DNA of 64,000 bases. Source: an uncultured Opitutales bacterium. GTDB taxonomy: Bacteria > Verrucomicrobiota > Verrucomicrobiia > Opitutales > Intestinicryptomonadaceae. This document shows, one piece after another, positions 53,501 to 62,397 of this stretch (its first letter is position 1; each line of letters begins with the position of its first letter). A model generated the notes under the pieces. The model had not been told where the DNA came from, did not search any database, and saw only the letters and a program-made list of their open reading frames with translations. The stretch is taken from assembly GCA_934613645.1 (NCBI GenBank), contig CAKTTC010000006.1, positions 62,001 through 126,000 of the forward strand, in the 5' to 3' direction. Made by a program: the position numbers and the translations under genes.

Positions 53501-54979
53501 CAGCTCATCTACGACCTCCGCAACTCCAATGAAAACGCGCGCGTTTCCGTAAAGCTTGTTTCGGAAATCGGCGTGGGCACAGTGGCGGCGGGCGTCGCCA
53601 AGGCCAAGGCCGACATGGTGCTCATAAGCGGGCACGACGGCGGAACGGGAGCTTCGCCGCTTACAAGCATTAAATACGCGGGCGCGCCGTGGGAGCTCGG
53701 CCTTGCCGAAACCCAGCAGACACTGCGCCTGAACGGCCTGCGCGACAAAATCAGAATTCAGGTCGACGGACAAATCAAGACGGGTCGCGACGTTGTAATA
53801 GGCGCGCTTTTGGGCGCGGAGGAATTCGGCTTTGCAACCGCAATTCTCGTTTCGGTGGGCTGCATAATGATGCGCGTCTGCCACAAGAACTGCTGCCCCG
53901 TGGGCGTTGCAACTCAGGACGAAGAGCTTAGAAAGAAGTTCCGCGGCAAGCCCGAACACATCGAAAACTACCTCAGATTCGTCGCCCGCGAAACGCGCGA
54001 AATACTCGCGTCGCTCGGGTTGCACTCAATCGACGAAGCGGTCGGCAGAAGCGACCTGCTCGAAAAGAACGACGCGCTCGACTTCTGGAAGTCGAAGAAC
54101 CTCGACTTCTCGCCGATATTCGCGCAAACAGCCGAAGCCGACGCCCCGCGCCGCAGTGCGGGTCTTGCCCCGCGCGAAATCAAGACCGCCTACGACAAGC
54201 GTCTTGTTGCGGAGTTCGCCGACTCAATCGAAAACGCAACCCCGCACGCCGCAGACTTCGAAATCCACAATTTCGACAGAAGCGCGGGTGCAATGCTCTC
54301 ATACAACGTCGCCAAGAAGTGGGGCGACACGGGTCTTGCGCCCGACACAATCACCGTCAACTTCAAGGGTTGCGCGGGTCAGAGCTTCGGCGCATTCCTG
54401 TGCGGCGGCATAACTTTCAACCTCGAAGGCGAAGCCAACGACTACATCGGCAAGAGCCTTTCGGGAGGAAGAATAGTTCTGCGCGCGCCGAGCGAGCTTG
54501 AGGCCGAAAGCGCAAAGAACGTGATTGCGGGCAACGTGATAGGCTACGGCGCAACGCGCGGGCAAATCTACGTCAACGGACTTGCGGGCGAACGCTTCGC
54601 AATCAGAAACAGCGGCGCAACGCTCGTTTCCGAAGGCGTGGGCGACCACTGCTGCGAGTATATGACGGGCGGGCGCGTCGTGGTTCTCGGCTCTACGGGC
54701 TTCAACTTCGCCGCGGGCATGACTGGCGGCTTCGCCTACGTTCTCGACGAATCGGGCGAATTCGACAGGCGTTGCAACCTCAGCAGCGTAGACTTGGAAA
54801 GCATTCCCGAAGGCTCGGAAAGCGAGCGCGAGCTCCGCGAAATAATCGGCAAGCACCTCGAATACACGGGCAGCGTCCGCGCCGCCGAAATACTCGGCGA
54901 CTGGAAAAACTACCTGCCCAAGTTCGTAAAGGTGTTCCCGATTGACTACCGCGAAGCACTCCAAAGAACCGCAAAGTAA
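50504..54979 (+). CDS. gltB: Glutamate synthase large subunit
   Basis: GltB transfers the amide of glutamine to 2-oxoglutarate. The 1491-residue protein has the class II amidotransferase domain, with the nucleophile exposed after propeptide removal at EHDACGVGLIAD. Next come the central domain, the FMN/Fe-S synthase domain (AMSFGALSPEAHETIA, NCGEGGEDEARFG, PGEGGQLPG, SPPPHHDIYSIEDLAQL, then CPVGVATQDEELRKKF) and the GXGXG beta-helix end. The ATG at 50504 follows the sigma54 start; a longer frame to 50336 would cross the promoter and enhancers. gltD follows after 15 bp. Confidence 0.97.
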   Translation: MQTNTKMNYPQPTGMYNPQNEHDACGVGLIADINGTPSHEIVSDGVKVLDRLLHRGAVGGDSQTGDGAGILVQLPDEFFRKTLPFELPQAGRYAAAMVFLPNDSTDTEKFEDIFKNICAENGFAFLGRREVPVDKTAIGGVALQTCPAIVQYFVSANSAEGEDLERALYVLRREIENAAEKELGERDDIYICSFSSRTIVYKGLLNAPQLKKFFPDLGDESFKSAISLVHQRYSTNTFPTWSLAQPFRYLAHNGEINTLRGNINQMRMRQEHFSSPLFGDDIKKVLPIIRGRQSDSASLDNAVEFYHEAGRSLAHTMLMLVPQAWGKNFHISRDIQGFFEYHSGVSEPWDGPAALAFTNGVQAGALLDRNGLRPARYTITKNGLFVLASETGVLDIPASEVASKGRLRPGEIIYIDTRKGRILKDVEIKTILARAKPYRRWVQENRIELPGIFESISAPSVGENLIQRQRIFGYTREDIDVILKPMATDAKEPIGSMGNDAALSVLSEKPQLLYDYFKQLFAQVTNPPIDPIREELVMSLMTYIGNCGNSLVETPELAHLLKLPCPILTNHDIACIRSSKIPTFQAATIKAEFNAEGESLQDAVEKICDEAEKLVREGKSVIILSDKNLSYGYAPVPMLLAVSAVNNRLIHKSLRYAAGIVAETGEAREIMHFALLLGYGATAIVPYLAIETIADMTQNGTIQNLDSARAVENYISAIKKGLLKIMSKMGISTLRSYRQAQIFEAIGLSRDFVEKYFEGTASNIGGIGVEDISRECLARYRNAFYPKFNAENVLEDEGKYKFKKNGENHLWTPATISLLQRAVRNNDEASYRAYAENINNQAKRLCTLRGLFKFKTAANPLPLDEVESEESIIHRFVSGAMSFGALSPEAHETIAIAMNRLGAMSNCGEGGEDEARFGGESASAIKQVASGRFGVTASYLASAKEIQIKVAQGAKPGEGGQLPGYKVNAAIAKIRHSIPGVTLISPPPHHDIYSIEDLAQLIYDLRNSNENARVSVKLVSEIGVGTVAAGVAKAKADMVLISGHDGGTGASPLTSIKYAGAPWELGLAETQQTLRLNGLRDKIRIQVDGQIKTGRDVVIGALLGAEEFGFATAILVSVGCIMMRVCHKNCCPVGVATQDEELRKKFRGKPEHIENYLRFVARETREILASLGLHSIDEAVGRSDLLEKNDALDFWKSKNLDFSPIFAQTAEADAPRRSAGLAPREIKTAYDKRLVAEFADSIENATPHAADFEIHNFDRSAGAMLSYNVAKKWGDTGLAPDTITVNFKGCAGQSFGAFLCGGITFNLEGEANDYIGKSLSGGRIVLRAPSELEAESAKNVIAGNVIGYGATRGQIYVNGLAGERFAIRNSGATLVSEGVGDHCCEYMTGGRVVVLGSTGFNFAAGMTGGFAYVLDESGEFDRRCNLSSVDLESIPEGSESERELREIIGKHLEYTGSVRAAEILGDWKNYLPKFVKVFPIDYREALQRTAK

Positions 54980-54994
54980 ACGGAACCCGACCCT

Positions 54995-56395
54995 ATGCCA
55001 AAAGAATTCCTCACAGTCAAACGCCGCGACCCCCAATACAGGGAGTCGCGCACGGCCGACTACCGCGACGTCGAGATACGCCCCGACGCCGCCACAGTCC
55101 GCGAGCAGTCAAAACGCTGTATGGGTTGCGGAATCCCGTTCTGCCACGCATACGGCTGCCCGCTCGGCAACAATATTCCCGACTTCAACGCCGCCGTGCG
55201 CGAAGGGCGCGACAGCTACGCCTACGAAATACTCTCGCAAACCTCGCCGTTTCCCGAGTTTACATCGCGCATATGCCCCGCCCTGTGCGAGTCGGCATGC
55301 TGCGCGGGGCTGCCAAGCCGCCCCGTCACGGTCAAGCAGATTGAATACCACACGATAGAGTCGGCGTTTGCAAACGGCGTCGTGCGCCCGCGCATTCCGC
55401 GCAACCTCACGGGCAAGCGCGTCGCGGTCATAGGCGCGGGCCCCTCGGGGCTTGCGTGTGCCGACAGGCTGCGCTCGCTTGGGCACGAAGTTTGCGTGTT
55501 CGAAAAACACTCTTTCGCGGGCGGGCTTCTGCGCTACGGCATTCCCGATTTCAAGCTTGAAAAGCACGTCATAGAACGCCGCATTTCGCTGATGCGTCAG
55601 GCGGGAATTATTTTCGAATTCGACACTGAAATCGGCAAAGACGTTTCCGCCGACTACATAAAAAAACGCTTCGACGCCGTCTGTTTGTGCATAGGCTGCG
55701 AAACCCCGCGCGACCTCAAAATAAAGGGGCGCGAGCTTGGCGGAATCCACTACGCGCTCGAGTTTTTGGGCTCTCAAAACAGATTCAACTCGGGCGAAAA
55801 TCTTTCGCTCGAAATTTCCGCCAAGGGCAAAAACGTCCTGATTATCGGCGGCGGCGACACGGGAAGCGACTGCCTCGGAACGGCTATAAGACAGGGCGCG
55901 AAGAGCGTTGTTCAAATAGAGATTATGCCCGAACCGCCCGCCGAACGCGACGCCTCCACGCCGTGGCCGATGTGGGAATACAAAAAACGCACCTCCAGCA
56001 GCCACCTTGAAGGCGGCGAAAGAATGTGGAGCATTGCAAGCAAAGAGTTCGCGGGCAAAGACGGTAAAGTCCGCGCTCTGAAAGCGGCAAAACTCAAGTG
56101 GGAAATAGTAAACGGACGCCCGAAGTCGTTCACCGAAATTCCCGACACGGAATTCGAAATCCCCGCCGACTTGGTTCTGCTTTCGATGGGCTTTACGGGC
56201 GTGCCCAAAAGTGGAATCGCCGAAGAGCTTTCGCTCGAACTTGCGGAGCGCGGCGGCATAAAAACGGCGGGAAATATGTCCACTTCGGCGGACAAAATTT
56301 TCGCCTGCGGCGACGCCGTGTCGGGGCCGTCGCTCGTAGTCCGCGCAATAGCCTCGGGAATAAAACTTGCGTATGAAGTTGACAAAGCAATTTAG
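54995..56395 (+). CDS. gltD: Glutamate synthase small subunit
   Basis: The 466-residue NADPH-side subunit has the N-terminal Fe-S cysteine region (KRCMGCGIPFCHAYGCPLGN and CPALCESACCAG) and the FAD motif VAVIGAGPSGLACADRL. The NADPH-binding GGGDTGSDCLGTAIRQG follows, and it ends FACGDAVSGPSLVVRAIASG. It is co-transcribed with gltB and followed 18 bp later by the sigma54 activator gene. Length and motifs are normal. Confidence 0.96.
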   Translation: MPKEFLTVKRRDPQYRESRTADYRDVEIRPDAATVREQSKRCMGCGIPFCHAYGCPLGNNIPDFNAAVREGRDSYAYEILSQTSPFPEFTSRICPALCESACCAGLPSRPVTVKQIEYHTIESAFANGVVRPRIPRNLTGKRVAVIGAGPSGLACADRLRSLGHEVCVFEKHSFAGGLLRYGIPDFKLEKHVIERRISLMRQAGIIFEFDTEIGKDVSADYIKKRFDAVCLCIGCETPRDLKIKGRELGGIHYALEFLGSQNRFNSGENLSLEISAKGKNVLIIGGGDTGSDCLGTAIRQGAKSVVQIEIMPEPPAERDASTPWPMWEYKKRTSSSHLEGGERMWSIASKEFAGKDGKVRALKAAKLKWEIVNGRPKSFTEIPDTEFEIPADLVLLSMGFTGVPKSGIAEELSLELAERGGIKTAGNMSTSADKIFACGDAVSGPSLVVRAIASGIKLAYEVDKAI

Positions 56396-56413
56396 CGCGC
56401 AAAAATAGAAAAT

Positions 56414-57961
56414 GTGAAGAAGATGGACAACGCCAACCTCAGTATCAACGTTCTCAAAAAGATAAGCCACCTTGTGGCAAAGCGCGCGTCGGTGCCCGAT
56501 TTGATAAGACAAATTCTCGACGTTCTCCACACGGAAATGGGACTGCTTCGCGGAACGGTGACGCTCAGAGAGGGCGATATGCTCGTAATAGAGGCGTCGC
56601 AGGGGCTGAGCAAAAACGAGGTTGAGCGCGGAACGTATCGCGTGGGCGAAGGCATCACGGGCAAGGTAGCCCAAGACGCCAAGCCGCGCGTAATTCCCGA
56701 CGTTTCCAAGGAAAAATCGTTCCTGAACAGAACGGGGGCAAGAAGCGGCGAAACAAACGTCGCGTTCATCTGCGTGCCAATCGTCTACCGCGACGACGTA
56801 ATCGGCACAATCAGCATTGACAGAAAAGTCGATGAAAAAACCGACCTCGACGCCGACTTGTACCTGCTCGAAATCATCGCCAACATCACCGCCGACGCCG
56901 TCTACGCCGCCTACACCGCCGTGGAGGAAAAGGAAAAGCTCATTTCGGAAAACCGCCGCCTGCAGCTCGAGCTTGACAACAAGCTTCGCCTTAACGAGTT
57001 CATCGGCAACGGCACGAATATGAAAAAAATCTATTCGATGGTTTTCAAGGTTGCCACGTCTTCGGCAACGGTGCTAATCCGCGGTGAGTCGGGAACGGGC
57101 AAGGAGCTTGTTGCGCGGGCAATCCAGAAAAACTCGGCGCGCAAAGACAAGCCGTTTGTTTCCATAAACTGCGCAGCCCTCCCCGAAGGGCTTGTTGAAA
57201 GCGAGCTTTTCGGGCACGAAAAGGGCGCGTTCACGGGAGCTATCAACAGAAAAATAGGGCTTGTGGAAGTAGCCGACGGCGGAACGCTTTTTCTCGACGA
57301 AGTGGGCGACCTCACGCTTTTTATGCAGTTGAAGCTTTTGCGCTTCATTCAGGAGCACACTTTCTACCGCGTGGGCAGCGGCGAAGAGCACAAAGTCGAC
57401 GTGCGCATAATAGCCGCCACAAGCCGCAATCTCGAGGAGATGATAAAAAACGGAACGTTCAGGGAAGACTTGTATTACCGCCTCAACGTCTTCCCCATAT
57501 ATCTGCCCGCGCTGCGCAACAGAAAGTGCGACATCATTCCCCTTGCCGAACACTTCCTGCAAAAATACAACGCAGTCCACAACAAGTCGGTCTCGAGAAT
57601 CTCGACGGCGGCAATAAGCATGCTCACCTCATACTACTGGCCGGGGAACGTCCGCGAGCTTGAAAACAGCATTGAATACGCGGTGCTCAACACTTCCGAC
57701 AACGTAATAAGCGGCTACAATCTGCCGCCATCGCTGCAGACCGACGTTACCGTGCATTCCAACTCCACTCCGTCTTTCGACGAAACCGAGAGTGCCGACT
57801 ACGAAACGCTTGTAGACAATTTCGAAAAGGAGATAATTACAAACGCCCTCAAGCGCAACAAGGGCAACGCCTCCGCAACCGCGAAATACCTCAAGACGAC
57901 CCCGCGAATCATTCTCTACAAAATCAAAAAGCTGCATATTGATTCCGACCTCTACAAATAG
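56414..57961 (+). CDS. Sigma54-dependent activator with GAF domain (NifA/NtrC type)
   Basis: The 515-residue protein has an N-terminal GAF domain (about 20-165) and a short linker. The AAA+ sigma54-interaction domain follows (Walker A GESGTGKE 224-231, GAFTGA 271-276, Walker B LFLDEV 292-297, YWPGNVRELENSIEYA), then a C-terminal Fis-type helix-turn-helix (NKGNASATAKYLKTTPRIILYKIKKL). No receiver domain is seen, so it is not a phosphorylated response regulator; GAF/PII-type sensing as in NifA is plausible. It lies at the end of gltBD, and the window has three sigma54 promoters with paired dyads, its likely targets. The start is GTG 56414 or ATG 56423. Confidence 0.93.
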   Translation: MKKMDNANLSINVLKKISHLVAKRASVPDLIRQILDVLHTEMGLLRGTVTLREGDMLVIEASQGLSKNEVERGTYRVGEGITGKVAQDAKPRVIPDVSKEKSFLNRTGARSGETNVAFICVPIVYRDDVIGTISIDRKVDEKTDLDADLYLLEIIANITADAVYAAYTAVEEKEKLISENRRLQLELDNKLRLNEFIGNGTNMKKIYSMVFKVATSSATVLIRGESGTGKELVARAIQKNSARKDKPFVSINCAALPEGLVESELFGHEKGAFTGAINRKIGLVEVADGGTLFLDEVGDLTLFMQLKLLRFIQEHTFYRVGSGEEHKVDVRIIAATSRNLEEMIKNGTFREDLYYRLNVFPIYLPALRNRKCDIIPLAEHFLQKYNAVHNKSVSRISTAAISMLTSYYWPGNVRELENSIEYAVLNTSDNVISGYNLPPSLQTDVTVHSNSTPSFDETESADYETLVDNFEKEIITNALKRNKGNASATAKYLKTTPRIILYKIKKLHIDSDLYK

Positions 57962-58007
57962 CCGAAAACCCTTGCAATGCGCCCCCGAATGCGCTTGAGT
58001 GGAAAAA

Positions 58008-58523
58008 ATGAAAAAGTGCATTGCAATAGATATGGACTGCGTTATGGCAGACCTCTACGACGGTTTTGTGGCGTTTGAGGAAAAAGTTTCGGGCAAAAAA
58101 ATCGACCGCCAAGCAGTCCGCGGCGTGCCCATCGTAAAAGCCTTTCCATCCTGCCGCGACTTCCTCCGCCAAGACGGCGTTTACGAGTTCGCCCCCGTTA
58201 TGGACGGCGCGGTTGAAACAATAAAATACCTGAACGAAAAATACCGCGTCCTGATTGTCTCCGCCGCAACGGAATACCCCAACAGCATGCGCGAAAAAAT
58301 GGCGTGGCTTGCCGAGCACTTTCCCTACCTGCACTGGAAGCAGTTTGTCTTCTGCGGAACGAAAGACTTTGTGCGCGCCGACATAATGATTGACGACAAA
58401 ATCTCGAACCTCGACGCCTTTGACGGCTCTACGAAAATCCTCTTCGCCCAGCCCCACAACGAGGGCGTGCAAAAAGACGGCGTTGTGCGGCTCGACTGGC
58501 GCGGCATACGCGAATTTCTGTAG
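58008..58523 (+). CDS. 5'(3')-deoxyribonucleotidase-like HAD phosphatase
   Basis: The 171-residue HAD protein has motif I IAIDMDCVMADL, the helical cap, motif II region VLIVSAATEYPNSM and motif IV DIMIDDKISNLDAFDG. This fits the NT5C/YorS (PF06941) deoxyribonucleotidase family. It dephosphorylates deoxynucleotides in relatives; the exact substrate here is unknown. The ATG at 58008 is preferred over the GTG at 57999 because GAGTGGA is then correctly spaced. It lies 46 bp after the activator gene and has a terminator behind it. Confidence 0.82.
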   Translation: MKKCIAIDMDCVMADLYDGFVAFEEKVSGKKIDRQAVRGVPIVKAFPSCRDFLRQDGVYEFAPVMDGAVETIKYLNEKYRVLIVSAATEYPNSMREKMAWLAEHFPYLHWKQFVFCGTKDFVRADIMIDDKISNLDAFDGSTKILFAQPHNEGVQKDGVVRLDWRGIREFL

Positions 58524-58558
58524 CGCGCCGCCCCGGCTTTTCCCCGCGCCCCGAATCG

Positions 58559-58590
58559 CGCCGCATTGCAAAAATGCGGCGTTAATTTTT
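58559..58590 (+). terminator. Intrinsic terminator after the nucleotidase gene
   Basis: The stem CGCCGCATT (58559-58567), loop GCAAA and AATGCGGCG (58573-58581) are followed by TTAATTTTT. Confidence 0.85.
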
Positions 58591-58615
58591 AGCCCGCAAA
58601 GCCGATAAAGCGGCT

Positions 58616-59122
58616 ATGAAAAACTCCGTTAAATTCAAAGGCAGGGAAATTTTTTTGCGCGGAACGTTCCCCAAAATAGGCGAAACCGCGCCCGACTTCA
58701 AACTTGCGCAGGGCGACCTCACCGACTTCACGCTTGCCGATGCGGGCGGCAAAAAAACGGTGCTCAACATCTTTCCGAGCCTCGACACTTCCGTATGCGC
58801 AATGTCGGTCAGAAAGTTCAACGAAATGGCGGCGAAGCTCGGGAACGTAGAGGTTCTGTGCATTTCAAAAGACCTGCCGTTTGCCCAAAACCGCTTCTGT
58901 GTCGCGGAGGGAATTGCAAACGTAACGCCGCTTTCCGACTGCCGCGCCGACTCGCGCTTCGGCGAAGACTACGGCGTGCTGATTGAATCGGGCGCGCTTT
59001 GCGGTCTGCTTGCGCGGGCAGTTGTGGTTATCGACAAAAACGGAAAAGTTGCCTACGCCGCCCTCAACGCAGAAATAGCCGAAGAACCCGACTACGCCCG
59101 CGTGCTCGACGCGCTTGCATAA
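58616..59122 (+). CDS. tpx: Thiol peroxidase
   Basis: The 168-residue atypical 2-Cys peroxiredoxin reduces hydroperoxides. It shows GEFAPDF-like GETAPDFKLAQGDL, the peroxidatic Cys in SLDTSVCAMSVRKFN and the resolving Cys in LPFAQNRFCVAEGI, with GLLARAVVVIDKNGKV near the C terminus. Length is standard for Tpx. It is transcribed separately, after the terminator at 58559. Confidence 0.95.
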   Translation: MKNSVKFKGREIFLRGTFPKIGETAPDFKLAQGDLTDFTLADAGGKKTVLNIFPSLDTSVCAMSVRKFNEMAAKLGNVEVLCISKDLPFAQNRFCVAEGIANVTPLSDCRADSRFGEDYGVLIESGALCGLLARAVVVIDKNGKVAYAALNAEIAEEPDYARVLDALA

Positions 59123-59199
59123 CCGCCCCAAATCGGTGGTGAATCCGCGCCGAATGCTCCGCATACAACGCGCCGCATACGCGCTTGCGCGCGGCAAAA

Positions 59200-61590
59200 T
59201 CAACGCTTCAAAAATACAGCAAGCGACATTCGCGGCAGGCGCAACACTTCGCCGCCGGAAGCCCCGCCCGACTCAAGCCCGCGCGGGTCGAAATACGCGT
59301 TGTCGGCAATTTTGACGAACCCGTCCAAGTCTCCGCCCACGGCAAATTCCGCGTCGGCGTCGGTCGGGTTGAACGCCGCAAAAATCTGCGGCGCGCGCGC
59401 GTCTGACAAATCGGCGTTGAACATCACAGCAGCCGCGCATTCGTCCGCCTTGTAGAATTTGCAGAACGCGGGGCTATCAAGCCCGTCGCGGCGCAGCACA
59501 ACGCCGTCGCGCGAGAGCCTGAACTTCACAAGCGCGCGCAGCCAGCGGCGAACCTCGGGGAAAGACTCGGCGCGCCAGTAGTCGAGCCTGTTGGCGTAGC
59601 CGTCTTTGTAGGTGTTGTTTTTGCCGCGCTTTGTGCGCAGCAGGTCGAACCCCTCGGCAAGCATCGGAATTCCGTGCGCCAGAAGCGTGAGCGCGTAGGC
59701 GGTCTTGTAGCGGAAAATGTCGTCGCGCGAGGGGTTGTCGAAATTCGACGTAATTCTGTCGAACAAGCACATGTCGTCGTGGCTTTCTACATAGTTGACC
59801 GTCTGCGCCGTAAACGACGCCATCCCGCCCAGACTTCCGCGCATAAAATACTTGAACCCCTCGAAGTTTCCGCAGCCCTTTGCGTATTGCAGCATAAACT
59901 CCCTGAACCCGTCGTTCCAAGACGCAAACCCCGTGCGCTTGAGCTTGCCCGCAATGTGCCCGCGGAAGCTCCACGGCTCGGCAATCAGAATTACGGAGGG
60001 GTTGATTTTCTTAAGCTCGCGCTCTATTTCGACGAGGGTCTCAAAGCCCACAAGCTCCGCCAAATCGAAGCGGAAGCCGTCTACGCCGTAGCGCAAAACG
60101 AGCTTTTTGAGGCTCTCCAAAATCATTCGGCGCGCCATGGGGGTTGTTGTTTTGAAATCGTTCCCGCAGCCGCTGAAGTTTGAGAGATTGCCGTTGTAGT
60201 CGGTCTCGAAATAATACTGCTTGTCTATTCGCGCCAAAAAATTCGGCTCGCCGAAGTGGTTGTATACAACGTCCAAAACAACCGCAATGCCCGCGCGGTG
60301 GAACGCCGCAACAAGGCGCGCAAAATCGTCGTTCTGCGTTGCGGAGGCGGCGTCGGTTGCATACGCGCTCGACGGCGCAAACCAGCCCACGGGCATATAT
60401 CCCCATTCGTAGTCGTCGGGGTTTTCGTGCGTGAATTCCTGAATCGGCTGAAGCTCCACACAGTTCGCGCCGCATTTGCGCAAATAGCAGTCGTCCGAAG
60501 AAAGCCACTTTTCAAGCCCCGCAAACGTCAGGCGGGCGGCGGGCGAAATGTCGGCGGCGGCGTTCGCCAAAACGTCGCGCAAATGGGCTTCTACAATCAC
60601 CAAATCGTGCCACTTCGGCGGGACGAAAGCGTCGGCGCGCGCGGGCAGTTGGCTGTCGTATTTTACAATGCACACGCCCGAAGAGCCGAGCATTGCGTTT
60701 GCGTAGGGGTCGGCAACGGGCTTGCGCCTGTCGAAAAGAGTCGTGTTGTCAAAGTTTTCGCCGTCGATGTGGTATGTGTAGAAATGACCGCGCAGGTCGG
60801 CGGTGGCGCGCGCAACCCAAACAACGTCGTCGGAAGTTTCCGCAACAAGCAGGTGGCGGCCGTTTTCGCCCGCCTCCCAATGCGACACAAACACTGCCTT
60901 TGCGCGCGGGGCGAAAATCCTGAAAACCGTTGCGCCGTTTTCCAACGCAGCCCCCAGCTTTGCCGAAGAATAAATTTGCGAAAGCAGCAGGCTTTCGTCT
61001 ACTGTGGCGGAAGTGCGCAATTCGGGCAGGCGCAAAACTACGGGGCTGCCCAGCTGGCACATTCCGCGCGTGTGCACCGCAAAAACGTGGTTGCCCGTGC
61101 GGGACGGGTCGAAAAGCAGATTGAGATTGTGGTTGCCGTCGCCTACGAGATTCGGAACGCCGCCCTCGGGCTCGAGCCACGAGCCGTCCGCGCAGACGAA
61201 CTTGAACTGTAACGCGCGCGGGCGGTCGCGCCAAAGTTCCGACAATTTCACTTCCAGACGGAAGTAGACGCGCGCGTCGTCGGAAAACTCGCGCATGAGC
61301 CATTTGGGGTTTCCCGCGGCGGCAGCCCAGCCGTTGAAGTCGCCGCAAAGGTAATAGAACTTGGAACGCTCGGCGTTCGGGAAACTGTCGGGCGAAATCA
61401 CGAAATACGCCGTCTGTCCGCAGACGTAGTATGAGCTTAGCCTCGCCCACGCAAGCTTGTCGGCGCGCGAAACCGACGCCGCGGAAATGGAGGTGTTTTC
61501 AAGCTCCGCACGCGGAATGCCCGCACAGTCTTTGTTTAGCTCGAAAAATATTTCGTCGAACTCCGTCCACAATGCTTTCGTGATTTTCAT
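59200..61590 (-). CDS. GH13 alpha-glucan hydrolase or debranching-like enzyme
   Basis: The 796-residue protein has an N-terminal starch-binding-like beta-sandwich (about 75-165, YYLCGDFNGW) and a second E-set domain as in pullulanases (about 215-310, FRIFAPRAKAVFVSHW). The GH13 barrel follows, with VVLDVVYNHFG, nucleophile Asp509 (VDGFRFDLAE), acid Glu538 (ILIAEPWSF) and Asp605 (NYVESHD). It ends in a C-terminal beta domain. The YNWGY-type pullulanase motif appears as YEWGYMP. No signal peptide is visible, so it probably acts on glycogen or imported glucans in the cytoplasm. It starts 3 bp after the FtsB-like gene. Confidence 0.88.
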   Translation of the reverse strand: MKITKALWTEFDEIFFELNKDCAGIPRAELENTSISAASVSRADKLAWARLSSYYVCGQTAYFVISPDSFPNAERSKFYYLCGDFNGWAAAAGNPKWLMREFSDDARVYFRLEVKLSELWRDRPRALQFKFVCADGSWLEPEGGVPNLVGDGNHNLNLLFDPSRTGNHVFAVHTRGMCQLGSPVVLRLPELRTSATVDESLLLSQIYSSAKLGAALENGATVFRIFAPRAKAVFVSHWEAGENGRHLLVAETSDDVVWVARATADLRGHFYTYHIDGENFDNTTLFDRRKPVADPYANAMLGSSGVCIVKYDSQLPARADAFVPPKWHDLVIVEAHLRDVLANAAADISPAARLTFAGLEKWLSSDDCYLRKCGANCVELQPIQEFTHENPDDYEWGYMPVGWFAPSSAYATDAASATQNDDFARLVAAFHRAGIAVVLDVVYNHFGEPNFLARIDKQYYFETDYNGNLSNFSGCGNDFKTTTPMARRMILESLKKLVLRYGVDGFRFDLAELVGFETLVEIERELKKINPSVILIAEPWSFRGHIAGKLKRTGFASWNDGFREFMLQYAKGCGNFEGFKYFMRGSLGGMASFTAQTVNYVESHDDMCLFDRITSNFDNPSRDDIFRYKTAYALTLLAHGIPMLAEGFDLLRTKRGKNNTYKDGYANRLDYWRAESFPEVRRWLRALVKFRLSRDGVVLRRDGLDSPAFCKFYKADECAAAVMFNADLSDARAPQIFAAFNPTDADAEFAVGGDLDGFVKIADNAYFDPRGLESGGASGGEVLRLPRMSLAVFLKR

Positions 61591-61593
61591 ATG

Positions 61594-62310
61594 CTATCTG
61601 GCTACGAACCGCACGGGCTTTGCGCGCACCGCCGCAACCGCGCGCACGGAGGCGTTGCCGCCGCCCAATTTCACTTTTATCGGCTTCATGGAAACCTCCG
61701 TCATCGTCGCCGAATCCGACGCTGAGGAAAGCAGTTTCACGCTTTCGGGCGGAGCGGCGGCGGTGTCGTCTTCGGAAACGGAAGGCGCGTTTTTCAAAGC
61801 CTGCAAACGCTTTGTCTGTTCGGCGACAATCGAGGCGTTTGTCATGTCGATTCTGTATTCGGGCACGATTTTCGAAGATTTGGCGGCCGTTTCGGTGGCG
61901 GCGGTGTCGGGCTTGTGGCTTATGCCGAAGAACGCCAGAACGGAGTCGAAAAACGATTTTTCTTCGTCGCGGCGTTCGACCGATTCGCGCTTTTCAAAGC
62001 TGTCGTCGATGTCGGAGGCGGCGGTGTCCTTGAAGCGGAAAACGATGTCGTCGGGATAGGCGTATCCGAGCTTTTCGCGGATTACGCGTTCGGCGAATTC
62101 GCCGTCGGAAACGAGTCTGTTGTAGTATTCGTTCTTGCGCTCCCACTCCTTTTGAAGGGTATCTATTTCCGCGCGCAGCCTTTGGCGCGACGCGTCAAGC
62201 TCGTCGTTTTCGGCGGTTACTCCGCGCCATTTCGAATAGAAGTAGACGCCCGCCGCAACCGACGCGGCAAGCAGGGCGACAGTCCCGAATTTATACCATT
62301 TAGTTCTCAT
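61594..62310 (-). CDS. FtsB/DivIC-like septum-formation protein with long tail
   Basis: The 238-residue protein has a short cytoplasmic start, one membrane helix (about 7-25, FGTVALLAASVAAGVYFYS) and a coiled coil (about 32-62, ENDELDASRQRLRAEIDTLQKEWERK). FAERVIREKLGYAYPDDIVFRF follows, which is the FtsB/DivIC hallmark. A long low-complexity tail of about 140 residues is unusual, as FtsB is normally about 100 residues. It probably scaffolds the divisome with FtsL/FtsQ; neither is in the window. The ATG at 62308-62310 is preferred to an upstream TTG. Confidence 0.75.
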   Translation of the reverse strand: MRTKWYKFGTVALLAASVAAGVYFYSKWRGVTAENDELDASRQRLRAEIDTLQKEWERKNEYYNRLVSDGEFAERVIREKLGYAYPDDIVFRFKDTAASDIDDSFEKRESVERRDEEKSFFDSVLAFFGISHKPDTAATETAAKSSKIVPEYRIDMTNASIVAEQTKRLQALKNAPSVSEDDTAAAPPESVKLLSSASDSATMTEVSMKPIKVKLGGGNASVRAVAAVRAKPVRFVAR

Positions 62311-62397
62311 TTTTCGACGCCGCAATTATTTCATTTCCCTCCGCGGCGTGTCGAGTTTTTATTTTCGCCGAAAAAAATACTCGCAACCCGCCGCGCA

